A stretch of 64,000 nucleotides of DNA from Flavobacterium sp. N2820 (lineage in GTDB: Bacteria > Bacteroidota > Bacteroidia > Flavobacteriales > Flavobacteriaceae). Positions 56,301 to 64,000 of the stretch are shown in pieces; position 1 is the stretch's first letter; each line of letters begins with the position of its first letter. The stretch covers positions 2,681,001 to 2,745,000 of the forward strand of contig NZ_CP110008.1 in the NCBI RefSeq assembly GCF_025947285.1. The letters are read 5' to 3'. The notes beneath the pieces were generated by a model, which had not been told where the DNA came from, ran no database searches, and saw nothing but the letters and a program-made list of their open reading frames with translations. Made by a program: the position numbers and the translations under genes.

Positions 56301-59300
56301 AGCGATTAATTCAACAAATTTTGAACAATCGAACGTTGAATACATACAATTTTGGGTGATGGATCCTTATTACGGTAATCCTGGCGATGTTGCAGATCAA
56401 ACAAATACAGGTAAAATAGTATTTAATTTAGGTGAAATAGCTGAAGATGTTTTAAGAGATGGTAAAAAATTGTATGAAAACGGACTTCCAGAGGTAGGTT
56501 CTGCAAGCCCAACAATTGCAACTCAATGGGGTCAAGTTCCAGCTTCACAATCGTTGATTTATGCCTTTGATACTTCTGAAGCAAATAGAAATGTTCAAGA
56601 TGCAGGTTTTGATGGTTTATTGGATGCAGATGAAGCAGTAAAATATCCTGATTTTGCAGGACAACCCGACCCGGCAGCCGATAATTATAATTTCTATTTA
56701 AATACAGGCGGAAGTGTTGTTGAACGCTACAGAGATTACAACGGTAATCAAGGAAATTCACCTGTAAATGTTACAGATACAAACAGAGGAAACACCACAT
56801 ATCCAGATGTAGAAGATGTTAATCGTGACAACACTATGAACACGATTAATGCCTATTTTAAATTTGAAGTGCCAATTGAATATTATCCTGACGGAGGAGT
56901 TCCTGTTGGTCAAAATTACATTGCCGATTTTAGAGAAGATAATAATGTAGACTTACCAAATGGTGAAACAGGTAGAGTACGATGGATTTTATATAAAATT
57001 CCAATCCTAGAATTTACCGATGCCAATAAAGTAGGGCCAATTTCTGATTTTCGTTCTATTCGTTTCATGCGAATGTATATGGCTGGATTTAAAGAAGAAG
57101 TAACACTTAGATTTGGAGCCCTTGATTTAGTTAGAGGAGAATGGAGAAGATTTACAAGTTCTTTAGATGTTAATGATACTAACGTAGATGATGATGAAAC
57201 AGGATTTGATGTTGTAGCTTTAAATATTCAAGAAAACGGAAACAGAAGTCCAATAAATTATGTTACTCCACCAGGTGTTGTTCGCGAGCAATTATATAAT
57301 AATAATACCGTTATCAATCAAAACGAACAATCTCTTTCTTTAAGAGTTTATGATAAATTAGGAGGCTTTGTTAACGGATTAGAAGCTGGAGATTCTAGAG
57401 CAGTTTTCAAAAATGTAAATGTGGATATGCGTCAATTTAAAAAGCTTAGAATGTTTTTACATGCAGAAGCTTTGCCATTACCTGGAACGGGAAATCCGCC
57501 TGCAGCAGATGGTTTACAAGATGATGAATTAGTAGCTTTTATTAGATTTGGAAACGATTTTACCGAAAACTTTTATCAAGTAGAAATGCCATTAAAAGTT
57601 TCTCCATTTACAGCTTCAACTGCAGAAGCAATCTGGCCAGAAGAAAATGAAATAACGGTACCATTAGATTTTTTAACTACATTAAAAATTTTAAAACTTC
57701 AAAACAATCCAAACATTGTCGTTGATGCAAATGGTATTGGTTTTATAGAAGAAGAAAATCCAGAAATTGGTTCGTCAAATAATCGATTAACTCTTGGAAT
57801 TAAAGGAAATCCAAATTTTGGATTAGTTAGAACTTTAATGATTGGGGTTAAAAACAAATCGGGTGATATAAAACGCGGGGAAGTTTGGTTTAACGAACTT
57901 CGAATGTCTGACATGGACAACAAAGGAGGCTATGCCGCAATTGCTAATATGGATACTAATCTAGCAGATTTTGCAAATATTTCAGCTACTACAAGAGTTA
58001 GTACCATTGGATTTGGCTCCCTAGAACAAGGTCCAAACGAAAGAAGCAGAGAAGATGTTTTTCAATACGATATAGTGACTAATCTAAACCTTGGAAAGCT
58101 ATTGCCAAAAAAATGGGGAATTACCTTACCATTCAATTATGCGGTGGGAGAAGAAACAATTACGCCAAAATTTGATCCATTTTATCAAGATATTGAGTTG
58201 GATAAATTATTAGATATCACTGATGATGCTTCAGAAAGAGCTAATATTGAAAATAGAGCGATAGATTATACAAAGCGAACAAGTATTAATTTTATTGGGG
58301 TTAGAAAAGAAAAAAATCCTGAAAAAAAATCTCATTTTTACGATGTAGAAAATCTAACACTTTCTTACTCGCTTAATGAAATGGAGCACCATGATTATGA
58401 AATTGAAAGTTTACAAGACAAACAAAACAGAACATCTGTTGATTATGCATATTCATTTAAACCATTAACAGTAGAACCTTTTAAGAATTCTAAAACGCTT
58501 AAGAAAAATGGGTATTATAAAATGTTGAGCGATTTCAATTTCAATTTCTTACCAACAAATATCAATTTTAGTTCTACGATTTTACGTCAGTTTAACAAGC
58601 AACGTTTTAGATTAGTTGATGTGCAAGGAATTGGACTTGGCGATTTATATCGACGCAATTATTTCTTCAATTATCAATATGGCTTTAATTATAACATTAC
58701 AAAGTCATTGCGTGTAAATTATACTGCATCATCTAATAATATTGTTCGTAATTATTTAGATGAAAATAATTTGCCTATCGACGGACTTGATATTTGGGAT
58801 GATTATTGGGATATTGGTCAATCGAATCAACACAATCAACAACTAGTTGTAAATTATGATTTGCCAATAAATAAAATTCCAGCATTAGCTTTTATTAAAT
58901 CAACTTATATTTATACAGGTGATTATAACTGGCAACGTGCTTCTGATGCTTTTTCAACCATTCAAGCTGAAGACGGAACAATTTATGCTTTAGGAAACAC
59001 CATTCAAAATGCTAGTTCGCATAAATTGAACACAACTTTTACAATGGATATGTTTTACAAATATGTTGGTCTGACAAAAAATAAATCCAATAAATCAAAA
59101 AACAAAACAAATAAAGATAAAAAAGAAGCACCAAAGCCAGGACAAAAAGTGGTAGCAGAGAATAAAAATATAAGTACCGAAAGAAATATTTTTGTAAGTG
59201 GATTGATTGGTTTAATAACTAGTGTGAAAACAATTCAAACTACTTTTGTACAAAATGAAGGAACAGTTCTTCCAGGGTATCTTCCAGGATTAGGATTTTT

Positions 59301-60522
59301 TGGTTCTTCAAAACCTACGTTAGGATTTGTTTTTGGAAGTCAAGCAGATGTAAGATATGAAGCGGCTAGAAATGGTTGGTTAACTTCTTTTCCAGAATTT
59401 AATCAAAATTTTACACAAGTAAAAAATAAGGAAATGACTTTTACCGCAGAGTTAGAACCTTTTTCAGATTTAAAAATTACTTTGTCAGGCGATAGAAGAT
59501 ATGCGTATAATTTTTCTGAACAGTATGATGTAACTTCAGGACAATATAACTCTCGTTCTCCATATGATTTTGGTAATTTTAATATTTCAACAATATTAAT
59601 TAAAACAGCTTTTTCTCAAAGTGATGTAAATTTCTCTGAAGCTTTTCAAGATTTTAGAGATAATCGATTAAAAGTTGCAGATAGATTAGCAAATAGTTAT
59701 TATGGAGGAGCACCTTTTCCAAGAGATGCTGAAGGATATCCAATTGGTTATGGTAAAAATAGTCAACAAGTATTACTGCCTTCCTTTATAGCAGCTTATT
59801 CAGGAAAAGATGCTAATAAAGTTTCAACAGGAGTGTTTAGAGATATTCCACTTCCTAATTGGAATGTTAAGTATACAGGTTTAATGCGCTATAAATGGTT
59901 TAAAGACAAATTTAAAACGTTCTCTATCCAGCACGGTTACAGAGCAAGTTATAACATCAATGCGTTTCGATCAAATTTAAACACAACTCCAACGGATGTG
60001 AATGGTAATTTCTATGCAAATAAATTAATTTCAAATGTGAATTTAGCAGAACAATTCAATCCGTTAGTGAAAGTAGATATGACTTTGAAAAATTCATTCA
60101 AAATATTGGCTGAAATTAAAAAAGATAGAACTTTAAACATGAGTTTTGATAACAATTTATTAACTGAAGTTTCAGGAAATGAGTACATAATTGGTTTAGG
60201 GTATAGAATTAAAGATGTAACGATTAATTCAGCATTAGCAGACAACGTTTCTGGAGTAATAAAAAGCGATATCAATATAAAAGCTGATTTTTCACTTCGT
60301 AAAAACAATACTATTGTTCGTTACTTAGATTATGATAACAATCAATTGGGTGGTGGACAAGATATGTGGTCTATTAAATTAACAGCTGATTATTCTTTCA
60401 GTAAAAATTTAACAGCTATATTTTTCTATGATCATCAATTTTCTCAAGCGGTTATTTCAACTTCATTTCCAATAACCAATATAAGATCTGGATTCACATT
60501 ACGCTATAACTTTGGAAATTAA
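53320..60522 (+). CDS. sprA: SprA/Sov outer-membrane translocon of the type IX secretion system
   Basis: The protein has 2400 residues, about the size of Flavobacterium johnsoniae SprA. It starts TTG at 53320; the next ATG (M21, 53380) would remove the basic part of the signal peptide (KYSLAFIVMLFSFSLQAQ). The mature chain has many beta strands with aromatic girdles and long loops, as in the 36-strand SprA barrel that exports T9SS substrates and adhesins needed for gliding. A lysine-rich stretch at about 1925-1945 (NKSNKSKNKTNKDKK) is inserted in the C-terminal half. It is preceded by ruvA and followed by gcvH, a conserved order in Flavobacteriia. Confidence 0.95.
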   Translation: MEKTATKAIGNIKYSLAFIVMLFSFSLQAQVDDEEQDTLQTGVDLGTIKLPNPISIAELYTYNSATDRYIYTNTVGDFNIKYPLILTPKQYQELILREEMRKYYQQKSAAIDGQKAGSDAAKKDLLPKYYVNSKFFESIFGSNTIDVKPTGTVDLDLGVRFTKQDNPAFSPRNRTTTSFDFDQRISVGLQGKVGTRLNVNINYDTQSTFAFQNLIKLEYAPTEDDIIQKIEVGNVSFPLSNSLVRGAQSLFGVKAQLQFGKTTFTGVFSEQKSQTKSVTSQGGGTLQDFEMFALDYDADRHYFLSQYFRDRYDKALETYPYINSRVQITRIEVWVTNKQNRVSTTENNLRNIVALQDLGESQLFGSPDDEVVGVADPGFFNVSPDSPSNNANNKFDPNNIGSNFLNSSIRDVSTALNGFNNAGMAEGIDFAKLENARKLSASEYTFHTQLGYLSLNQKLTNDEVLAVAYQYTIGDQVYQVGEFGTDGVDATNVDSGGVPSSQALLLKMLKSNLVVVSEPAWDLMMKNIYQIPGGYQLQQEDFKFNILYTDPSPLNYITEAGVDPLPADVQETPLLKVFNVDKLNYTNDPQEGGDGFFDFIEGQTVDTQKGRIIFTTVEPFGEHLFEKLRLNASEDYDGTIYNTNQTKYVFRNLYKTTQAAALQESAKNKFQLKGRFKSMGGDGISIGAFNVPQGSVVVTAGGRILVEGVDYTVNYQLGKVNIIDPSLQASNTPIEVSVENNSVFGQQTRRFWGINVEHKFNEKFLVGATFLNMSERPFTTKSNYGQESVNNSIFGLNTNFSTEVPFLTRLVNKLPNIDTDVPSNISFRGEFAYLKPGASKTDQFNGEATTYIDDFEGSQSTIDMRSPLSWSLASVPLEENFDGDPTSNEPPVDVLSIGYKRAKMSWYSIDPIFYTQPPGGISDDDLSFNKTRRVFSRELYPVTDIAQGQTNVISTLDLTYFPKDRGPYNFNPALATTNQFSDTDAPDNWAGIMRAINSTNFEQSNVEYIQFWVMDPYYGNPGDVADQTNTGKIVFNLGEIAEDVLRDGKKLYENGLPEVGSASPTIATQWGQVPASQSLIYAFDTSEANRNVQDAGFDGLLDADEAVKYPDFAGQPDPAADNYNFYLNTGGSVVERYRDYNGNQGNSPVNVTDTNRGNTTYPDVEDVNRDNTMNTINAYFKFEVPIEYYPDGGVPVGQNYIADFREDNNVDLPNGETGRVRWILYKIPILEFTDANKVGPISDFRSIRFMRMYMAGFKEEVTLRFGALDLVRGEWRRFTSSLDVNDTNVDDDETGFDVVALNIQENGNRSPINYVTPPGVVREQLYNNNTVINQNEQSLSLRVYDKLGGFVNGLEAGDSRAVFKNVNVDMRQFKKLRMFLHAEALPLPGTGNPPAADGLQDDELVAFIRFGNDFTENFYQVEMPLKVSPFTASTAEAIWPEENEITVPLDFLTTLKILKLQNNPNIVVDANGIGFIEEENPEIGSSNNRLTLGIKGNPNFGLVRTLMIGVKNKSGDIKRGEVWFNELRMSDMDNKGGYAAIANMDTNLADFANISATTRVSTIGFGSLEQGPNERSREDVFQYDIVTNLNLGKLLPKKWGITLPFNYAVGEETITPKFDPFYQDIELDKLLDITDDASERANIENRAIDYTKRTSINFIGVRKEKNPEKKSHFYDVENLTLSYSLNEMEHHDYEIESLQDKQNRTSVDYAYSFKPLTVEPFKNSKTLKKNGYYKMLSDFNFNFLPTNINFSSTILRQFNKQRFRLVDVQGIGLGDLYRRNYFFNYQYGFNYNITKSLRVNYTASSNNIVRNYLDENNLPIDGLDIWDDYWDIGQSNQHNQQLVVNYDLPINKIPALAFIKSTYIYTGDYNWQRASDAFSTIQAEDGTIYALGNTIQNASSHKLNTTFTMDMFYKYVGLTKNKSNKSKNKTNKDKKEAPKPGQKVVAENKNISTERNIFVSGLIGLITSVKTIQTTFVQNEGTVLPGYLPGLGFFGSSKPTLGFVFGSQADVRYEAARNGWLTSFPEFNQNFTQVKNKEMTFTAELEPFSDLKITLSGDRRYAYNFSEQYDVTSGQYNSRSPYDFGNFNISTILIKTAFSQSDVNFSEAFQDFRDNRLKVADRLANSYYGGAPFPRDAEGYPIGYGKNSQQVLLPSFIAAYSGKDANKVSTGVFRDIPLPNWNVKYTGLMRYKWFKDKFKTFSIQHGYRASYNINAFRSNLNTTPTDVNGNFYANKLISNVNLAEQFNPLVKVDMTLKNSFKILAEIKKDRTLNMSFDNNLLTEVSGNEYIIGLGYRIKDVTINSALADNVSGVIKSDINIKADFSLRKNNTIVRYLDYDNNQLGGGQDMWSIKLTADYSFSKNLTAIFFYDHQFSQAVISTSFPITNIRSGFTLRYNFGN

Positions 60523-60530
60523 AAGCTTAA

Positions 60531-60559
60531 GACCTGTATTTTAGAATGCAGGTTTTTTT
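60531..60559 (+). terminator. Intrinsic terminator after sprA
   Basis: ACCTGTATT (60532-60540) pairs with AATGCAGGT (60545-60553), with one G-U, followed by T7. Confidence 0.85.
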
Positions 60560-60612
60560 ATTTCATTTAAAAAAATAACAAAAAACATATTTTACATTTC
60601 AATAATTACGAT

Positions 60613-60620
60613 TACATTTG
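60613..60620 (+). promoter_or_regulatory. -7 promoter element of gcvH
   Basis: TACATTTG matches TAnnTTTG, with a TTTA-like -33 at about 60591 (spacing 18). It is 25 bases before the gcvH ATG. Confidence 0.65.
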
Positions 60621-60644
60621 TCAATTATAAAATCAAACTAAATA

Positions 60645-61025
60645 ATGAATATACCAGCTAATTTAAAATACACAAAAGACCACGAGTGGGTTTTAGTTGA
60701 TGGAGATGTTGCAACAGTAGGAATTACAGATTTTGCCCAAAAAGAATTAGGTGATATCGTATATGTTGAAGTTGAAACACTAGATCAAACATTAGATAAA
60801 GATGAAGTTTTTGGAACGGTTGAAGCAGTAAAAACGGTTTCAGATTTATTTTTACCGCTTTCAGGTGAAATTATCGAGTTTAATGATTCGTTAGAATCAG
60901 ATCCTGAAAAAGTAAATTCAGACCCTTATGGAGACGGATGGATGGTTAAGGTAAAAATTTCAGATGACTCTCAAATAGAAACACTTTTATCAAGTGAAGA
61001 GTATAAAGCTCTTATCGGGGCCTAA
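60645..61025 (+). CDS. gcvH: Glycine cleavage system H protein
   Basis: The protein has 126 residues, normal length. It has [30 protein letters not shown] and the lipoyl-bearing [12 protein letters not shown] with Lys63 as the lipoylation site, then [14 protein letters not shown]. It shuttles the aminomethyl group between the P, T and L proteins of glycine cleavage. Its 3' end overlaps the VanZ-like gene by 32 bases. Confidence 0.98.
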   Translation: MNIPANLKYTKDHEWVLVDGDVATVGITDFAQKELGDIVYVEVETLDQTLDKDEVFGTVEAVKTVSDLFLPLSGEIIEFNDSLESDPEKVNSDPYGDGWMVKVKISDDSQIETLLSSEEYKALIGA

Positions 61026-61386
61026 TTTAGTACTGTTAGCTTTAACTTGGACATTAGTAATATTAATTGCAAGTCTAGTAAGCTTAGGAAACATGCCTTC
61101 TGTTGAAGTTCCTGGAAAAGATAAAACAATACATTTTATTTTCTATTTTGTTTTAACACTTCTCTGGAATTTTGCGTTACAAAAAAAGTATAAAATCTGG
61201 TCGTTAAAGTTTATAATAGTTATTGCGGTAATTATTTTTGGCATAATTATTGAAGTTTTACAAGGAGTTTTAACAAAAAACAGAGAAGCTGATATTTATG
61301 ATGTAATGGCTAATTCGGCCGGAGCATTAATAGCTTTGATTGTTATATTTTGGTTAAAAAATAAAACTTTTGAAAAAAAATTTTAA
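60994..61386 (+). CDS. VanZ-like membrane protein
   Basis: The protein has 130 residues with four hydrophobic segments and VanZ-type features: [28 protein letters not shown] and the late [19 protein letters not shown]. The chosen start is a GTG at 60994, inside gcvH; a start after the gcvH stop has no ATG, so the start is uncertain. VanZ-family proteins are small membrane proteins with no clear biochemical role; VanZ itself affects teicoplanin resistance, which should not be assumed here. Confidence 0.85.
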   Translation: MKSIKLLSGPNLVLLALTWTLVILIASLVSLGNMPSVEVPGKDKTIHFIFYFVLTLLWNFALQKKYKIWSLKFIIVIAVIIFGIIIEVLQGVLTKNREADIYDVMANSAGALIALIVIFWLKNKTFEKKF

Positions 61387-61430
61387 AACATTTCTATTAT
61401 TAACTATATTAGCACCTCAAAATTAAAATC

Positions 61431-62168
61431 ATGGAAGTAAAGAAAAATCCAAACGTAGATCCAAAAAGAAATAGCACGCTTTATTTTCAAATTGGATTAG
61501 CTGCAGTTTTGTTATTAACATATGTTGGAATCGAATTAAAATCGGAAGATCCAAGAGAAGAAAAAGTAGAGCTTGTTATAGAAGATAATTTTGTAGAAGA
61601 TGATGTAGCTATTATGACTATGCCACCAGCTCAAAAATTACCACCACCACCACCACCAGCGCCAGTTGAAATACAAGTTGTGGATAATAAAGTTGAAATC
61701 AAAGAAACTAAGATAGAAAAAACTGAAACAAACGAAAATACTCAACAACAAGAAACTAAAACAGCGGATTCTTATGGTGATGAAGGAAGTACAGGAGATG
61801 ATATTCCTGATGAAGTTCCGTTTGCCGTAATTGAGCAAGTTCCATTATTTCCTGGTTGTGAAAATGAGCCAAAATCAAAACAATTTGATTGCTTCCAAGA
61901 GCAAATGCAAAAACACATCAAAAAGAATTTCAGTTATCCTGAAAGAGCTATGGAAGATGGTACACAAGGAAAAGTTAATGTTGAATACTTAATTGGTACT
62001 GACGGTAAAGTAACTGTGTTAAGAGTAAAAGGTCCTAAAGGGACAGAATTACTTGAAAAAGAAGCTAAAAGAATTATTGAAAAATTACCTCAATTAAAAC
62101 CAGGTAAACAAAGAAATAAAGCAGTAAAAGTTAGACACGTAGTGCCAATTACTTTTAAATTGCAATAA
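61431..62168 (+). CDS. TonB-family energy transducer (first of a tandem pair)
   Basis: The protein has 245 residues. A single N-terminal membrane segment (about 18-36, LYFQIGLAAVLLLTYVGIEL) is followed by a periplasmic spanning region with a run of eight prolines in KLPPPPPPAP and a Lys/Glu/Thr-rich linker. The C-terminal TonB domain (about 155-245) has NFSYPERAMEDGTQGKVNVEYLIG and the YPxxA element. Two cysteines (PGCEN and FDCFQ) stand before it. It couples inner-membrane proton-motive force (through ExbB/ExbD) to receptors. A terminator separates it from the second copy. Confidence 0.93.
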   Translation: MEVKKNPNVDPKRNSTLYFQIGLAAVLLLTYVGIELKSEDPREEKVELVIEDNFVEDDVAIMTMPPAQKLPPPPPPAPVEIQVVDNKVEIKETKIEKTETNENTQQQETKTADSYGDEGSTGDDIPDEVPFAVIEQVPLFPGCENEPKSKQFDCFQEQMQKHIKKNFSYPERAMEDGTQGKVNVEYLIGTDGKVTVLRVKGPKGTELLEKEAKRIIEKLPQLKPGKQRNKAVKVRHVVPITFKLQ

Positions 62169-62170
62169 TT

Positions 62171-62203
62171 AAAAAATCCCAACTTTAAGTTGGGATTTTT
62201 TTT
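62171..62203 (+). terminator. Intrinsic terminator between the two tonB genes
   Basis: AAAAAATCCCAACT (62171-62184) pairs with AGTTGGGATTTTTT (62188-62201) over 14 bp with a TTA loop. Confidence 0.92.
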
Positions 62204-62260
62204 GGCACATATATTGTATTGATTATTTAACAAGTTGTTAACTATTAATCTGTATATATT

Positions 62261-63010
62261 ATGAGACCAAATGTAGATTTTCCGAAAAAGGCAAAAAATA
62301 GCTTTATATTTTTTCAGTTAGGACTTATTGCAACTATGTTAGCAGTATTGTTTGCTTTAGAATTTAATTTTGAGTTAAAACCTAAAAAAGCAGATGTGCC
62401 GAAAACAATTCCAACAGTTGATATTTCGTTGCCTACCGATTTTAGAATAATTCCTCAATCTAAACCTATAGCCGAAACAAAACCATTAATTACAAAACCA
62501 AAGTTCACTAGTCAATTTAAGAAAACTTTTCAAGAAGTTCCAAAAGATGACACTAAGCCAGTTGAAACTAATCCAAGTAATGTAGATACTAATATTCCTT
62601 CAAAAACGGATGTAGACCCGATAAAGAATAATAGTACAATCAACAATCCTGCGCCAACTGTTTTTAACGTAGAGGAACTTCCAATGTTTCCTGCATGTAA
62701 AGGTTTGCCAAGAGACGAGCAAATGAAGTGCTTTGAAGAACAAATGGCAAAAGCCGTTGCAAAAAATGCAGTTTACCCTGATAAAGATTTAGAAAAAGGC
62801 AAGCAAGGTGTAGCATTGATATCATTTATTATAGACGAAAATGGTAAAATTATTGATGTAAAAGCCATAGATAACAAGAGAGCAACGCCTGAAATGCAAA
62901 AAGCAGCCGAAAAAGCGGTTCAGAAAGTTTCAAAACTTACACCAGCAAAACAAGGAGGAAATCCTGTGAGAATTAAATATAGTATTCCGGTGTCGTTTAA
63001 AATTAAATAA
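62261..63010 (+). CDS. TonB-family energy transducer (second of a tandem pair)
   Basis: The protein has 249 residues and the same layout as its neighbour: an N-terminal membrane segment (about 14-34), a Pro/Lys/Thr/Asn-rich spanning region without the proline run, and a C-terminal TonB domain with VEELPMFPACKGLPRDEQMKCFEEQMAKAVAKNAVYPDKDLEKGKQGVALISFIIDENGKIIDV. The same two cysteines are kept. It looks like a tandem duplicate that has diverged and may serve different receptors. A terminator follows at 63032-63055. Confidence 0.92.
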   Translation: MRPNVDFPKKAKNSFIFFQLGLIATMLAVLFALEFNFELKPKKADVPKTIPTVDISLPTDFRIIPQSKPIAETKPLITKPKFTSQFKKTFQEVPKDDTKPVETNPSNVDTNIPSKTDVDPIKNNSTINNPAPTVFNVEELPMFPACKGLPRDEQMKCFEEQMAKAVAKNAVYPDKDLEKGKQGVALISFIIDENGKIIDVKAIDNKRATPEMQKAAEKAVQKVSKLTPAKQGGNPVRIKYSIPVSFKIK

Positions 63011-63031
63011 CTAAAATAAACCCATAAAATC

Positions 63032-63055
63032 ATCCCACATCAGTGGGATTTTTTT
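63032..63055 (+). terminator. Intrinsic terminator after the second tonB gene
   Basis: ATCCCAC (63032-63038) pairs with GTGGGAT (63043-63049) around ATCA, followed by a T-run. Confidence 0.88.
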
Positions 63056-63087
63056 ATTTTTACCACTTATTACAAATACTGCTAAAA

Positions 63088-63831
63088 ATGGAAATCAGAC
63101 AATATTTAGATGCTACTTATCTGAAAACAGCTCAACAAGCTAATTTATCAGAAGAAAAAAACAATGAAGTAGTTAAAAATTGTATTCAAGAAGCCATTGA
63201 TCATAATTTTAAATTGATTATGATTCGACCAGATAAAGTAGCTTTGGCTAAAGAAATGATACAAAAGGCAAAATCAAAAGTTACCATCGGAACAGTTATT
63301 GATTTTCCTGAAGGAGACGGCACTCTGGAAGATAAATTAGCAGAAGCTATTCAAGCGATTAATGATGGTGCTGATGATTTGGATTTTGTAGTTGACTATA
63401 AAGCTTTCAAAAATGAAGCGTTTGACAAAGTTAAAGAAGAAGTTTTAGAAGGGACTAAATTAGGTCTTAAACACAATAAAATTGTCAAATGGATTATCGA
63501 AGTTGCAGCTTTAAATGATCATCAAATAGTGCAATTATCAGCTTTGATAAAGAATGTAGTAATTGCAAACTGTAACGAAAAAGACTATGAAAAAGTATTT
63601 GTAAAATCATCTACTGGATTTTATAAAACGCCCGAAGGAGTTCCAAACGGTGCAACAGTTGCTACTATAAAACTAATGCTTGAAAACTCATTTCCATTAC
63701 CTGTAAAGGCGGCTGGTGGTGTTAGAACCTATGAAGAAGCTGTTGAAATGATTCAGTTAGGGGTAAAAAGAATTGGAACATCTGCGGCAAAAACAATAGT
63801 AAATGGAGAAATTTCTAAAAATGATTATTAA
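63088..63831 (+). CDS. deoC: Deoxyribose-phosphate aldolase
   Basis: The protein has 247 residues from the ATG at 63088; an upstream in-frame start at 63043 lies in the terminator and is rejected. The TIM-barrel signatures are YLDATYLK near the start, VTIGTVIDFPEGDG, and the Schiff-base lysine region VFVKSSTGFYKTPEGVPNGATV, then KAAGGVRTYEEAVEMIQLG. It splits 2-deoxyribose 5-phosphate into acetaldehyde and glyceraldehyde 3-phosphate in deoxynucleoside catabolism. Confidence 0.95.
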   Translation: MEIRQYLDATYLKTAQQANLSEEKNNEVVKNCIQEAIDHNFKLIMIRPDKVALAKEMIQKAKSKVTIGTVIDFPEGDGTLEDKLAEAIQAINDGADDLDFVVDYKAFKNEAFDKVKEEVLEGTKLGLKHNKIVKWIIEVAALNDHQIVQLSALIKNVVIANCNEKDYEKVFVKSSTGFYKTPEGVPNGATVATIKLMLENSFPLPVKAAGGVRTYEEAVEMIQLGVKRIGTSAAKTIVNGEISKNDY

Positions 63832-63933
63832 ATAATATTTATGAAATCGTCATTAACAAAAAGTTTGCGGGAACAAACATCTATGAAGATAAAGTGATTC
63901 CATAGCCCTTTTGAAAAAAATAATTATCTACAA
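63832..63933. other. Intergenic region between deoC and the last gene
   Basis: About 100 bases. A small ATG frame (63841-63897, 18 codons) has no supporting signal and is not called. I see no terminator with a T-run after deoC. Confidence 0.4.
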
Positions 63934-64000
63934 ATGAAAAAAAATTATATTTTATTGTTGTTGGTTTTTGGATGGACAACTTTTGCACAAACAAGTTCAA
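63934..64000 (+). CDS. Start of a secreted protein (3' end outside window)
   Basis: Only 22 codons are present. They encode a signal peptide (MKKNYILLLLVFGWTTFAQ) with a cleavage site after AQ, typical of exported Flavobacteriia proteins. The mature protein lies outside the window. Confidence 0.65.
   Translation, partial: MKKNYILLLLVFGWTTFAQTSS

Noticed and set aside
60994..61386. Glycopeptide resistance by the VanZ-like gene
   Set aside because: Only the small membrane-protein family is shown. No vanHAX genes are present and the organism would be Gram-negative.
61620..61680. Run of CCA triplets in the first tonB gene as a possible mobile or tandem repeat
   Set aside because: It encodes the proline-rich spanning region expected in TonB proteins and is in frame.
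63841..63897. 18-codon frame after deoC
   Set aside because: It is too short, and has no promoter, conserved motif or signal peptide.
1..64000. Search for CRISPR arrays, insertion sequences, integrases, toxin-antitoxin pairs and prophage genes
   Set aside because: No regularly spaced repeats, transposase motifs or phage genes were seen. All genes fit a chromosomal core with normal base composition.

Overview
The window is low-GC chromosomal DNA from a member of the Bacteroidota, most likely the family Flavobacteriaceae and probably Flavobacterium or a close relative. The evidence is the SprA (type IX secretion/gliding) gene placed between ruvA and gcvH, the alternative complex III plus caa3-type oxidase operon, a SusC-type TonB-dependent receptor, DUF2723 and DUF3127 proteins, and repeated TAnnTTTG-type -7 promoter elements just upstream of genes. 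I see no insertion sequence, prophage, CRISPR array, integrase or rRNA. Almost all of it is core genome, coding density is very high, and no gene-free stretch exceeds about 270 bases.

Layout. 1-6.9 kb: 3' end of a TonB-dependent receptor, a Rieske-like lipoprotein, greA, a HIT protein, a secreted transglutaminase-like protein, an orphan sensor kinase, a flavin reductase-like protein and a DUF3127 protein. 6.9-13.2 kb: aat facing a five-gene minus-strand cluster (large TraB/GumN-type protein, queuosine-precursor transporter, tag, VF530-type protein, unknown secreted protein). 13.3-16.1 kb: ribosomal block rplM-rpsI-rpsB-tsf on the minus strand. 16.3-20.1 kb: LacI-type regulator, then an sdpR-sdpI-serine hydrolase operon with a visible operator. 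20.2-28.7 kb: polA, a metallophosphoesterase, a cysteine-less thioredoxin-like protein, a polysaccharide deacetylase and a large DUF2723 membrane protein. 28.8-34.7 kb: tRNA-Gln, a tandem universal stress protein and the rimP-nusA-infB operon, whose leader contains a terminator-like hairpin. 35.2-46.7 kb: actABCDEF-coxBA respiratory operon. 46.7-53.3 kb: ruvB, queG, a DUF808 protein, a lipoprotein, maeB and ruvA. 53.3-64 kb: sprA, gcvH, a VanZ-like gene, two tandem tonB paralogues, deoC and the start of another secreted protein.

How the genes work together. The act-cox genes would pass electrons from menaquinol through multihaem ActA/ActE to a CuA-containing oxidase. The two TonB proteins power outer-membrane receptors such as the one at the left edge. 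SprA is the outer-membrane translocon of the type IX secretion system. The queuosine transporter and QueG belong to the same tRNA modification pathway, though they lie far apart here. RuvA and RuvB are the two parts of the Holliday-junction motor and are also separated.

I found no clearly new multi-gene system. The observations most worth following are regulatory or concern altered catalytic sites: hairpin leaders before greA and rimP-nusA-infB, a perfect operator over the sdpR promoter, a near-leaderless ruvB, a thioredoxin fold without CxxC, a Rieske-like domain without its histidines, a His-rich insertion in ActF, and a TraB-type domain fused to about 950 residues of other sequence.
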